Assembly (NCBI GenBank): GCA_011390455.1
Contig: JAABSI010000018.1
Span: 1 to 42,602 of the forward strand
Source: Trueperaceae bacterium
GTDB taxonomy: Bacteria; Deinococcota; Deinococci; Deinococcales; Trueperaceae
Length of the DNA stretch: 42,602 nt
Direction: 5' to 3'
Position 1 is the stretch's first letter, and each line of letters opens with the position of its first letter. The translations under genes and the position numbers were made by a program. The notes under the pieces are model-generated. The model ran no database searches. It was not told the DNA's origin and saw nothing but the letters and a program-made list of their open reading frames with translations. Shown one piece after another: positions 8,860-17,039 of this stretch.

Positions 8860-9440
8860 GCACCGTCCACACGGCCGACCTCGTGATCGCCGGCTTCGGC
8901 GGTCAGGGCGTCCTGTTCGCGGGACAACTGCTCGCGCACGCGGCGCTCGACGCCGGCCTCCAGACGACCTGGATGCCCTCCTACGGCCCCGAGATGCGCG
9001 GCGGGACCGCCAACTGCACGGTGGTCGTCGCCGACGGCCCGATCGGCTCGCCCGTCGTCGGCCGACCGCAAGCGGTGATCGCCCTCAACCTGCCGTCGCT
9101 CGATCGCTACGAACCCTTGGTGGCCCCGGGCGGCCTGCTCGTCGTCAACGCCTCGCTGGTCGACCGCGACGTCGCGCGCACCGACCTCGACGTGGTCGCC
9201 ATCCCGGGCGACGACGTCGCCGCCGAGCTCGGCCACCCGAAGCTGACGAACGTCGTGCTGCTCGGCGCGCTGATCGCCCGCCACGCGGGGCTGCGGGCGC
9301 TGCCGGCGCTCGGTCTCGAGCGCGTCGCCGCGACGCTCGCGCACGTGCTGCCCGAACGCCACCAGCGGCTGCTGGGGGCGAACCAGGCGGCGCTGGCGCG
9401 GGGGGCGGAGCTCGCCGCCGCCGTCGCCACCGCCAGCTGA
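8856..9440 (+). CDS. korC: 2-oxoacid:ferredoxin oxidoreductase gamma subunit
   Basis: Gamma subunit, 194 residues. The glycine-rich start [21 protein letters not shown] and the loop [14 protein letters not shown] are hallmarks of this family. It forms the CoA-binding part of the complex in related enzymes. The last gene of the operon, it is convergent with the CBS gene, only 10 bp away. Confidence 0.93.
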
Positions 9441-9450
9441 GCGCCGGAGA

Positions 9451-9900
9451 TCAGCCCGGCGAGCCGCTCACGTACCCGCGCAGCTGCTCGATCTCGAAGG
9501 CCTGCTCGGCGATGATCGCCGCCACCAGATCGCCGATCGAGACGATCCCGACGACGCGATCGTCCTCGACGACGGGCAGGTGGCGGAAGCGCCCCTCGGT
9601 CATGCGCTGCATGCAGTCGTCGACGGTGTGGTCGGGGCCGACGGTGACCACCTCGCGCGTCATCACGTCGCCGACGGCCGTATCCCGCGAGGCCAAGCCC
9701 TTGAGGATCACCTTGCGGGCGTAGTCGCGCTCGGAGAGCATGCCGACGAGGCGCCCGTCCTCGAGCACGACCAGCGCGCCCACGTTGTGCTCGGCCATCT
9801 TCTCGAGGGCCTGGAACACGGTGTCGGCCGGCGCGACGGACCACACCGGTCCGGTCGTCCGCTTGCTCGTCAGAAGCTGTCGCACCCGGGTGCTGCTCAC
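9451..9900 (-). CDS. CBS-domain pair protein
   Basis: 149 residues formed almost entirely of two CBS domains (roughly residues 15-70 and 80-135). Typical segments are VFQALEKMAEHNVGALVVLEDGRLVGMLSERDYARK and RFRHLPVVEDDRVVGIVSIGDLV. Such stand-alone pairs bind adenine nucleotides and act as energy sensors; the partner is unknown here. The GTG at 9900 is chosen because GGAGG lies six bases upstream. The longer reading adds an Arg-rich stretch without support. A TAGCAT box at 9991-9996 could be its promoter. Confidence 0.88.
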   Translation of the reverse strand: MSSTRVRQLLTSKRTTGPVWSVAPADTVFQALEKMAEHNVGALVVLEDGRLVGMLSERDYARKVILKGLASRDTAVGDVMTREVVTVGPDHTVDDCMQRMTEGRFRHLPVVEDDRVVGIVSIGDLVAAIIAEQAFEIEQLRGYVSGSPG

Positions 9901-10077
9901 GGTCGCCCTCCTCCTCCGTGCGCCCCCGGCGCGCGGAACCCGGCTGCGCGGGGCGCCGATGGCGCGCCGCATCCGGGGTCGGTGGACCGCATGCTACGAG
10001 CCCCAGCCGAGCCGGCCTGCTTGTGTACTCGTGAAACGGGGGGCGGGGACACACCGTCGGAGGCTCGTCGGCACGCC

Positions 10078-11139
10078 TCACGCCACCGCCGGCGCCCGCA
10101 CCCGCTCCGCCAACCGGCGCACCAGCACCACCATCACGGCGCAGATCGCCGCACCGATGGCCAGCTGCCACCCGACGTCCCCGAGCGTCGCCCCGCGCTG
10201 CCCGATCTCGACGATCGGATCGATCAGCCAGTAGGTGGGGAACAGGTAGGCGATCCAGCGCGGCCAGTCGGGGAACACGTAGAACAGCGCGGGGGCGAAC
10301 ACGATCAGGTTGAGCGACTTGAACAGCGCGAACAGCATCTTCGTGTCCGGCGACAGCACGCCGTAGAGCAAGCCGAACAGGGCCGCCATGACCGCGCCGA
10401 TCGCCAGCGCGATCAGCAGCCCGACCGCCTGCCCGACCAACGCACCGTTCAGGGCGAGCGTCACGGTCGCCATCGCGGCGGCCAGCAGCCCGCCGAACAG
10501 GCCCTTGGCCCACAGGACCTCGCCCATGGTCATCGGGGAGGCGAGCAACGCGTCGAGCGTGCGCTTCTCGCGCTCCTCGGTGAAGCTGAACGACGTGACG
10601 AAGACGCCGGCGGCGAAGAGCGCGATCAGCACCGCGAAGGGCACGAGGCGCACCTCGAGCGGGACCCCCTCGCCGCCGGGCGCCACGACCTCCACGTCGA
10701 CCAGCGTCCGCCGCCCCTCCACGCCGCGCACCAGGTCGATCGTCGTCACGGCCAGGATGACGCGGTCCGAGGCCAGGCTCTCGCCGGCGACGTAGAAGGT
10801 GAGCGGCGGCCGCTCGCCGGCGCGCAGCGCGGCGTCGAAGTCCGCGGTGAGCACCAGCCCGGCATCGAGGTCGTGGGCGGCGACGCGCCGCTGCAGCTCC
10901 TCGGCGTCGGTCACCAGGCTGGCGCGCACGCCGCTCTGCTCGAGCGCCGCGACCGTCAGCGCGGAGGAGCCCGGGTCGACGATGCCGAGCCGCGGCGGGT
11001 TGGCGAACAGGTTGCCGAACACCCCCTGCAGCAGCAGCGTGATGACGATCGGCATCGCGACCGCGTACAGCAGGAGCGGCGACCGCGGGCCGAGCGAGAA
11101 GTCCTTGCGAACGAGGGCGAGCACGCGCGAGGCCTTCAC
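10078..11139 (-). CDS. ABC-2 type transporter permease (second permease)
   Basis: 353 residues of the ABC-2 permease family. It has one N-terminal membrane segment (PLLLYAVAMPIVITLLLQGV), a periplasmic domain of about 140 residues, then five to six segments beginning at VPFAVLIALFAAGVFVTSFSF. The conserved cytoplasmic EEREKRTLDALLASPM loop marks the family. It starts with GTG overlapping the stop of the preceding permease (GTGA). It is most similar in layout to NatB/YhaP-type exporters. The substrate is unknown. Confidence 0.88.
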   Translation of the reverse strand: MKASRVLALVRKDFSLGPRSPLLLYAVAMPIVITLLLQGVFGNLFANPPRLGIVDPGSSALTVAALEQSGVRASLVTDAEELQRRVAAHDLDAGLVLTADFDAALRAGERPPLTFYVAGESLASDRVILAVTTIDLVRGVEGRRTLVDVEVVAPGGEGVPLEVRLVPFAVLIALFAAGVFVTSFSFTEEREKRTLDALLASPMTMGEVLWAKGLFGGLLAAAMATVTLALNGALVGQAVGLLIALAIGAVMAALFGLLYGVLSPDTKMLFALFKSLNLIVFAPALFYVFPDWPRWIAYLFPTYWLIDPIVEIGQRGATLGDVGWQLAIGAAICAVMVVLVRRLAERVRAPAVA

Positions 11140-12296
11140 AGCCGCACCAGCTTCCTGCCGAGCACCCACCAGCCGAGCGCGAAGAGCGCCGCCGTCCAGG
11201 CGGCGGCCGCCGCGAGGTGGCCGGACAGGTCCCCGAAGCCGAGCCCGTAGACCGAGGAGCCGGTCATCGCCTGGATCAGGCCGTAGCTCGGCAGCACCTG
11301 GATCCACGGCGCCGCGCTGCCGGGGAAGACCTGGGCGATCGCCGGCACCATCAGCACCAGCAGGAACACCATGCCGTAGAACAGCGTGCCGAGGAAGTCC
11401 TTGCCCGCGGCGCCCGTCAGCATGCCGATCGCCGCCATGAGCATCGCGCCGAGCAGGGTCGCCAGCAGCAGCACGCCCCAACCGGGCCCGAAGGCGCGCG
11501 TGACGAGCAGGACCAGCAGCGCCTGGCTGAAGGCCAACAGGGTGCCGACGATGCCCTTCGCCAACAGCACGTCGACGATGCGCGCCGGCGTCGCCAACAG
11601 CGCGGTCGCCGTGCGCTGCGACACCTCGATCGCGACCAGGCCGGCGAGCGCCAGCGACTCCGTGAGCAGGACCATGAAGGCGAGCATGGGGCGCATGCGC
11701 TCGCGCAGCGGGATCTGCGCGCCGGACCGGTCGGTGCCGAGCACGACGAACTCGTCCGTGTCCCAAGCGACCGGCAGCGGCGCCCCGGCCGCGGTGGCGG
11801 CGACCTCGCGCACGGCGGTGGTCATCGCACCGCGCACCTCGGGCGGCACGGCGGCGTCGACGTAGACCCGGGCGGTGGTGGGCTGGCCGAGGCGCGCGCG
11901 CAGCAGCAGGTCGAGCGGCAGCGAGACGCCGATCATGGGGCGGGGCTCGCCCTCCGGCCCGTCGCCCGCGACGGCGGCGGCGAGCGCCCCTTCGTCCTCG
12001 AACGGCAGCAGCACGAGGGCGACCGCGTCGTCCCCCACGCCCATCGCCACGCGCAGCGCGGCCGCCATGGCGGGCGGGTGCACGCCGACGACCAGCGTCT
12101 CGTCGACGCGCGGCGGCATCAGGTAGAAGATCGCCACCATGAAGACCAGCGCCAGGGGCGTCAGGATCATCCACAGCTTGTCGCGCGAGAAGGTCCGCAG
12201 GTCCTTCGCGACGATGGCCCACACGATGCCGGCGCGCGAGGGCGCGCGGCTGGGCACGCCGCGCGCGAAGAACTCGCGGGTGCGGCGGGTGCTCAT
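11136..12296 (-). CDS. ABC-2 type transporter permease (first permease)
   Basis: 386 residues, same architecture as its neighbour: an N-terminal segment (LWMILTPLALVFMVAIFYLM), a large external domain, and about six C-terminal membrane helices from PMLAFMVLLTESLALAGLVAIEV onward. The loop SQRTATALLATPARIVDVLLAKG corresponds to the family coupling loop. The ATG overlaps the ATPase stop (ATGA). The two permeases are divergent in sequence and probably form a heterodimer with two copies of the ATPase. Confidence 0.88.
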   Translation of the reverse strand: MSTRRTREFFARGVPSRAPSRAGIVWAIVAKDLRTFSRDKLWMILTPLALVFMVAIFYLMPPRVDETLVVGVHPPAMAAALRVAMGVGDDAVALVLLPFEDEGALAAAVAGDGPEGEPRPMIGVSLPLDLLLRARLGQPTTARVYVDAAVPPEVRGAMTTAVREVAATAAGAPLPVAWDTDEFVVLGTDRSGAQIPLRERMRPMLAFMVLLTESLALAGLVAIEVSQRTATALLATPARIVDVLLAKGIVGTLLAFSQALLVLLVTRAFGPGWGVLLLATLLGAMLMAAIGMLTGAAGKDFLGTLFYGMVFLLVLMVPAIAQVFPGSAAPWIQVLPSYGLIQAMTGSSVYGLGFGDLSGHLAAAAAWTAALFALGWWVLGRKLVRL

Positions 12297-13153
12297 ACCA
12301 GCCCCCGGCCGGTCATGCCGATGAAGACCTCCTCGAGCGTCGCCTCGGCGGTGTGGATCGTGATGACCTCGCCGCTCGCCATCAGCTCGGCGATCCGCGC
12401 GCCCGAGGCTTCGCCGTCGAGCTCGACCGACTCCTCGCGCACGCCGTCGCCATCGCGCAGGCGCACCTTCACCGAGCGCGTACCGTGCGCCAGCTTGAGG
12501 TTCTCGGGGGTGTCGAGCGCGTAGATCTCGCCCTCGTTGATGAAGGCCACCCGGTGCGCGAGGGCGTCGGCCTCGTGCATGTCGTGGGTCGTGAGCAGGA
12601 CGGCGTTGCCGGCCTCGACGCGCGCCCGGATGACGTCGCGCACCGACTGCGCCGAGACCGGGTCGAGGCCGTCGGTGGGCTCGTCGAGCAACAGGACGTC
12701 CGGGTCGTGCACCAGCGCGCGGGCGATCATCAGCCGCTGGCGCATGCCCTTGGAGTACCCCGCCACCAGGTCGCGGCCGCGCGCCTCCAGCCCGACCTGC
12801 GCCAGCAACGCACGCACGTCCGGGTGGGGCACGCCGTAGAGACGCGCGAAGAACCGCAGGTTCTCCTCGCCGGTCATGCTCGGGTACAGGTTCTTCTCCT
12901 CGAAGCTGACGCCCACGCGCCCCATCACCTCGGAGCGCTCCCGACCGACGTCGCGGCCGAACAGGCGGACGCTGCCGGCCGACGGACGCAACTGGCCCGT
13001 GAGCATCCGGACGGTGGTGGACTTCCCCGCCCCGTTCGGCCCCAGGAAGCCGAGCACCTCGCCCGGCGCGACCTCGAAGCTGATGCCCTTGAGGACCTCG
13101 CGCTCGCCGTAGGAGAAGCGGGCGCCTTCGACGCTGATCGCGCTTGCGGCCAT
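12293..13153 (-). CDS. ABC transporter ATP-binding protein
   Basis: 286 residues. Walker A GPNGAGKST near residue 39, the signature region GYSKGMRQRLMIARAL, Walker B VLLLDEPTDGLDP and the switch His in LTTHDMHEAD are all present. The signature reads YSKGM instead of LSGGQ, as is common in drug/Na+ ABC-2 exporters. The C-terminal 70 residues form the extra domain of that subfamily. The ATG has GGAGG six bases upstream, and TACCAT at 13177-13182 fits a -10 box. First gene of the three-gene exporter operon. Confidence 0.93.
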   Translation of the reverse strand: MAASAISVEGARFSYGEREVLKGISFEVAPGEVLGFLGPNGAGKSTTVRMLTGQLRPSAGSVRLFGRDVGRERSEVMGRVGVSFEEKNLYPSMTGEENLRFFARLYGVPHPDVRALLAQVGLEARGRDLVAGYSKGMRQRLMIARALVHDPDVLLLDEPTDGLDPVSAQSVRDVIRARVEAGNAVLLTTHDMHEADALAHRVAFINEGEIYALDTPENLKLAHGTRSVKVRLRDGDGVREESVELDGEASGARIAELMASGEVITIHTAEATLEEVFIGMTGRGLV

Positions 13154-13176
13154 GCCGGACCTCCGATTCCGCGTTC

Positions 13177-13182
13177 ATGGTA
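13177..13182 (-). promoter_or_regulatory. Candidate -10 box of the ABC exporter operon (TACCAT)
   Basis: TACCAT lies 23 nt before the ATPase ATG, upstream of its GGAGG site. No convincing -35 box is seen. Confidence 0.4.
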
Positions 13183-13268
13183 CGCCCGCCGCGGCGGGGA
13201 CGTTCCTCGCGACGCTCCGTGCACGACGGCGGAACCCCCGGCAGCGTCTCGGCCTGGTGGCGACCGTG

Positions 13269-13274
13269 TAGCCT
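13269..13274 (+). promoter_or_regulatory. Leaderless -10 box (TAGCCT) of the hydroxyproline dehydratase gene
   Basis: TAGCCT followed by exactly six bases and the ATG, with no ribosome site in between. Confidence 0.6.
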
Positions 13275-13280
13275 TCGCCC

Positions 13281-14288
13281 ATGGAGTTCGCCGCCACCTA
13301 CACCACCGTCGACGCCCACACCGGCGGCGAGCCGCTGCGCATCGTGACGGGCGGCGTGCCGCGCATCCCGGGCGCGACCATCCTGGCCAAGCGCCGCTGG
13401 GTGCGGGAGCACCTCGACCACGTGCGGCGCGCCCTGATCCTCGAGCCGCGCGGGCACGCGGACATGTACGGCGCCTACGCGACCGAGCCCACCACGCCCG
13501 GAGCCGACCTCGGCGTGATCTTCATGCACAACGAGGGGTACAGCGACATGTGCGGCCACGGCATCGTCGCCCTCGCCACCGTGGCGGTGGCGCAGGGGTT
13601 GGTGGCGCGCGAGGTGCCCGAGACGCGCGTGGGCATCGACGCGCCGGCCGGCTTCATCGAGGCCTTCGTGCAGTGGGACGGCCGCCGGGTGGGCGAGGTG
13701 CGCTTTCGCAACGTCCCCTCCTTCCTCCACACCCGCGATCTGGTCGTGCGCACCCCCTCATTCGGCGACGTGACCGTCGACGTGGCCTTCGGCGGCGCCT
13801 TCTACGCCTACCTCGACGCCGCCCAGGTGGGGCTCGAGGTCGTCCCCGAGCAGCTGCGCGACCTGGTGCAGGCGGGCTTCGAGATCAAGCACGCGACGAT
13901 GGCGGCCGCCGAGATCGTCCACCCGCTCGAGCCCGAACTGCGCGGCATCTACGGCACCATCCTGGCGGGGCCGCCCGCCACCGCCGCCGGCACCCAGCGC
14001 AACGTCTGCGTGTTCGCCGACCGCGAGGTCGACCGCTCCCCCACCGGCACCGGCACCGCCGGCCGGGTGGCGCAGCTGGTCGCACGCGGGCGGCTGGGGA
14101 TGGGCGAGGCGATCGTGAACGAGTCGATCGTGGGCTCGGCCTTCGGGGGGCGCGCGCTCGAACGCACGACCGTCGGCCCGTACGACGCCGTGGTGCCCGA
14201 GATCACCGGCCGCGCCGCCATCGTCGGCTTCAACACCTGGGTCGTGGACCCCGACGACGCGCTGGGCGCGGGCTTCTTCCTCCGATGA
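13281..14288 (+). CDS. Trans-3-hydroxy-L-proline dehydratase (proline racemase family)
   Basis: 335 residues, proline racemase fold. The first catalytic position is a cysteine in MCGHGIVAL (Cys91). The second, in DRSPTGTGTAGR, is a threonine (Thr255) where proline racemases and 4-hydroxyproline epimerases have cysteine. That Cys/Thr pair is diagnostic for trans-3-hydroxy-L-proline dehydratase (EC 4.2.1.77), which gives delta-1-pyrroline-2-carboxylate. No ribosome site is present; the promoter is leaderless. The gene is coupled by ATGA to a methyltransferase of unknown role. A reductase for the product is not seen nearby. Confidence 0.85.
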   Translation: MEFAATYTTVDAHTGGEPLRIVTGGVPRIPGATILAKRRWVREHLDHVRRALILEPRGHADMYGAYATEPTTPGADLGVIFMHNEGYSDMCGHGIVALATVAVAQGLVAREVPETRVGIDAPAGFIEAFVQWDGRRVGEVRFRNVPSFLHTRDLVVRTPSFGDVTVDVAFGGAFYAYLDAAQVGLEVVPEQLRDLVQAGFEIKHATMAAAEIVHPLEPELRGIYGTILAGPPATAAGTQRNVCVFADREVDRSPTGTGTAGRVAQLVARGRLGMGEAIVNESIVGSAFGGRALERTTVGPYDAVVPEITGRAAIVGFNTWVVDPDDALGAGFFLR

Positions 14289-15109
14289 GCGGAGCCGACT
14301 TGGAGCGGCTCGTGCGGGAGGCCGAACCGTACGCCGCGCCCGCACGGCTGCAAGCGCGGATCGCGCTCCACGGCTTCGGCCCGGCGGACGCAGAGGACCT
14401 CCACCGCTGGTTGTGGCGGGTCGCGGTGCGGCCCGACGCGCTGCCGTCCACGGCGCGGGTGCTCGAGGTCGGCGTCGGATCGGCGCGGATGTGGCGCGCG
14501 GTCGCGGACCTGGTGCCGTCCGGTTGGCGCCTGACCCTGACCGACCGCTCGCCCGGCATGGCCGCCGAGGCGGGCGCGGTGCTCGAGGACCTGGGCCGAG
14601 CTGCCGACGTCGGCGTCGCGGACGCCACCGAACTCCCCTTCCCCGACGGCGCGTTCGACCTGGCGTTCGCGAACCACATGCTCTACCACGTGCCCGAACC
14701 CGCCCAGGCGGTGGCCGAGCTGCGCCGCGTGCTGCGCCCGGGCGGATGCTTGGTCGCGACGACGAACGGCGACGGCCACCTCGCGGAGGTGGTCGCCCTG
14801 CTCGACGAACTCGCGACGGCCTGGTCGGACCTGCGCGTCGACACGCCCGAGCGCCTCTCGTTCCGGCTCGAGAACGGCGCAGCCGTCCTCGGGGCGGCGT
14901 TCGCCGACGTCGCCCGCCACGACCATCCCGGCGAACTGCGCCTCGACGACGCGGACGTGCTCGCGCGGTACCTGGCGTCGATGACCTACGCGCCGGACGC
15001 ACCGACGGCAGCGACCGTGGTCGCGTGGATCCACGAACGGGCGCAGCGGGCGGTCGCGGACGGTCCGCTGGTCGTGCGGCAGCGGAGCGGAGCGTTCGTC
15101 GCCCGCTGA
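14285..15109 (+). CDS. Class I SAM-dependent methyltransferase
   Basis: 274 residues. Motif I is VLEVGVGSARMWRAV, a second acidic strand is LTLTDRSPGM, and the post-motif region FDLAFANHMLYHVPEPAQAVAELRRVLRPGG is typical of UbiE/Methyltransf_11 proteins. The substrate is not apparent. The ATG overlaps the preceding stop (ATGA), so it is co-translated with the hydroxyproline dehydratase. The family acts on many small molecules and quinones. Confidence 0.87.
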   Translation: MSGADLERLVREAEPYAAPARLQARIALHGFGPADAEDLHRWLWRVAVRPDALPSTARVLEVGVGSARMWRAVADLVPSGWRLTLTDRSPGMAAEAGAVLEDLGRAADVGVADATELPFPDGAFDLAFANHMLYHVPEPAQAVAELRRVLRPGGCLVATTNGDGHLAEVVALLDELATAWSDLRVDTPERLSFRLENGAAVLGAAFADVARHDHPGELRLDDADVLARYLASMTYAPDAPTAATVVAWIHERAQRAVADGPLVVRQRSGAFVAR

Positions 15110-15163
15110 GCGGCGACCGCGCGCCTGGTCATGGGTTGTACCGACGCCTCCGACCCGGACCCC

Positions 15164-15169
15164 TAGCCT
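15164..15169 (+). promoter_or_regulatory. Leaderless -10 box (TAGCCT) of the DUF3179 gene
   Basis: TAGCCT followed by six bases (GAGCCC) and the ATG at 15176, the same hexamer and spacing as at 13269. Confidence 0.6.
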
Positions 15170-15175
15170 GAGCCC

Positions 15176-16492
15176 ATGACCACGCTTCCGCACCCCGACC
15201 CCGCACGTCGTCGCCGCTGGTCGCAGGCACTCGCGGGCACCGGGCTCGCCCTGCTCGCCACGAGCGCGCTCGCGATCTCCGAGGCCGCGCTCCAAGGCCT
15301 GCGCGTCCCCGCCGAGCCGGCGATCATCCCGATCGAGGAGATCCTGAGCGGTGGGCCGCCGCCGCAGGGCATCCCGGCGCTCGGCTTCCGCGGCCTCACC
15401 GGCGTCGCCAGCGCCTCCGCCGAACCCTCGTTCGTCACCCAGGAGGAGGCGGCCGAGTGGTTGGGCGACCTCGAGCCCGTCATCCTGATGCGGGTCGGCG
15501 GCGAGGCGCGCCTCTACCCGCTCCAGGTGCTCACCTGGCACGAGATCGCGAACGACACGCTCGGCGGCGTGCCGATTGCGGTGACCTTCTGCCCGCTCTG
15601 CAACAGCGCGCTCGCCTTCGACCGCCGCGTCCCCGTCACCGACGCGCAGCTCGACGCGCTGCGGGCCCCAGGCAACAGCACCGCGCGCGTGCTGGACACC
15701 CCGGCCGATCTCGCGGCGGCCTACGCCCGCCAGACCGGCCGCGAGGCGCCGGCCCAGGCGGTCGACGTCACCTTCGGCGTCTCGGGGCTGCTCTACCACT
15801 CCAACCTGCTGATGTTCGACGACGCCACCTTCACGCTCTGGTCGCAACTCACGGGCGAGGGCGGCGTGGGCGAGCTCGCGGGCGAGGTCCTCGTGCGCTA
15901 CCCGGCCCAGATCGTCGGCTTCGCCGACGCGCGCGCCGCCGAGCCCGAGGCGCTGGTCCTGAGCCGCGAGACCGGCTTCGATCGCGCCTACGGGCGCAAC
16001 CCGTACGTGGGGTACGACGAGATCGGTTCGCCGGCGTTCCTGTTCCAAGGCTCCGCCGACGGCCGCCTCGAGCCGAAAGCTCGGGTGATCACGGTCGACG
16101 GCCCCGAGCCGGTGGCCTACCCGTTCGACCACCTCGCCGGCGAGCGGGTGGTGCACGACGAGGTGGCCGGCGAGTCGCTGGTCCTCCTGTGGGACGCCGG
16201 CACCGCGACCGCGCTCGGCGCGGCCGTGATCGCCAACGCCGAGGACGTCGGGGCGGTGGGGGTCTTCCGCCCCGTCGTCGACGGCCGCGACCTGACCTTC
16301 ACCGCGACCGAGGACGGCTTCGTCGACGCGGAGACGGGTAGCCTGTGGGACGTGACCGGTCGGGCGCGCTCGGGGCCCCTGGCCGGCCAGGTGCTCGAAG
16401 CCGTCGCCCACGACAACACGCTGTGGTTCGCGTGGGCGGCGTTCCGCCCCGAGACCGAGGTCCGGCGCCCGACGGGCGCGGAAGGGGATTGA
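15176..16492 (+). CDS. DUF3179-family secreted protein
   Basis: 438 residues. An N-terminal signal-like segment (ALAGTGLALLATSALA) follows an Arg-rich start, so export is likely. The DUF3179 core is clear: YPLQVLTWHEIANDTLGGVPIAVTFCPLCNSALAFDR, then VSGLLYHSNLLMFD and LWSQLTGE. The CPLC pair in the first segment is conserved in the family and could be redox active or bind metal. The function is not established. It is followed one base later by a TlpA-like thioredoxin and a CcdA-like protein, hinting at an extracytoplasmic thiol role. Transcription appears leaderless. Confidence 0.88.
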   Translation: MTTLPHPDPARRRRWSQALAGTGLALLATSALAISEAALQGLRVPAEPAIIPIEEILSGGPPPQGIPALGFRGLTGVASASAEPSFVTQEEAAEWLGDLEPVILMRVGGEARLYPLQVLTWHEIANDTLGGVPIAVTFCPLCNSALAFDRRVPVTDAQLDALRAPGNSTARVLDTPADLAAAYARQTGREAPAQAVDVTFGVSGLLYHSNLLMFDDATFTLWSQLTGEGGVGELAGEVLVRYPAQIVGFADARAAEPEALVLSRETGFDRAYGRNPYVGYDEIGSPAFLFQGSADGRLEPKARVITVDGPEPVAYPFDHLAGERVVHDEVAGESLVLLWDAGTATALGAAVIANAEDVGAVGVFRPVVDGRDLTFTATEDGFVDAETGSLWDVTGRARSGPLAGQVLEAVAHDNTLWFAWAAFRPETEVRRPTGAEGD

Positions 16493-16493
16493 G

Positions 16494-17039
16494 ATGACGC
16501 GTCCACCACGGCGCCCGCACCTCCGGCGCAGCGCATGGTTCGTGCTGCTCGCCGCGCTCGCGGGCGCGGCCCTCGCCCAGCGCGTCGACGCCCCGCTTCC
16601 CGACTTCGAGCTGCGCGATCAGCACGGGGTGCTCGTGCGCTCGGACGACCTGCGCGGGCAACCGCTGATCCTGAACGTGTGGGCGAGCTGGTGCCCCCCG
16701 TGCCGCGCCGAGTTGCCCCTGCTGGCCGGCGCCGCGAGCGACTTGGCGGACGACGGGGTCGTCCTGCTCCTCCTCAACGCCGGTGAATCGGCCACGACCG
16801 CCGGCGGCTTCCTCGTCGCGGAAGGGCTCGCGCTGCGCACCCTGGTCGATCCCGACCTCCGCGAACCCGGGCTCGAGGCCACCCAAGACGTGCTGCGGCG
16901 GTTCCGGGCCGGTGGCCTGCCGACCACCTTCTTCGTCGACGCCGACGGCATCCTGCGCGGCATCTTCGTCGGCGAGCTCGACGCGTCTGGGTTGTCGACC
17001 ATGCTCGCGCGGGCCCTGGACGTGGACTGGTCGCCATGA
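16494..17039 (+). CDS. TlpA-like thioredoxin, exported
   Basis: 181 residues. A signal or anchor segment (SAWFVLLAALAGAALAQ) is followed by a thioredoxin fold of the AhpC/TSA-Redoxin type. The active site is WCPPC (Cys67, Cys70), and the cis-proline strand is GGLPTTFFVD. It should act as a thiol reductant outside the membrane, for example on apocytochrome c or copper proteins. The gene starts one base after the DUF3179 stop and overlaps the CcdA-like gene (ATGA). That pairing fits CcdA supplying electrons to this thioredoxin. Confidence 0.92.
   Translation: MTRPPRRPHLRRSAWFVLLAALAGAALAQRVDAPLPDFELRDQHGVLVRSDDLRGQPLILNVWASWCPPCRAELPLLAGAASDLADDGVVLLLLNAGESATTAGGFLVAEGLALRTLVDPDLREPGLEATQDVLRRFRAGGLPTTFFVDADGILRGIFVGELDASGLSTMLARALDVDWSP

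Noticed and set aside
10028..10041. CTCGTGAAAC identical to the left half of the hydrogenase palindrome (copy 2)
   Set aside because: No CACGAG follows at the required distance and the GAACGTCCT flank is absent, so it is only a half-site and probably chance.
13187..13196. Short GC-only palindrome (CCGCGG core) in the ABC/dehydratase gap
   Set aside because: Too short and too common at this GC content to be meaningful.
13198..13207. GACGTTCC before the ABC exporter resembling the flank of the hydrogenase element
   Set aside because: The CTCGTG/CACGAG palindrome is absent and only a short, partly palindromic word is shared.
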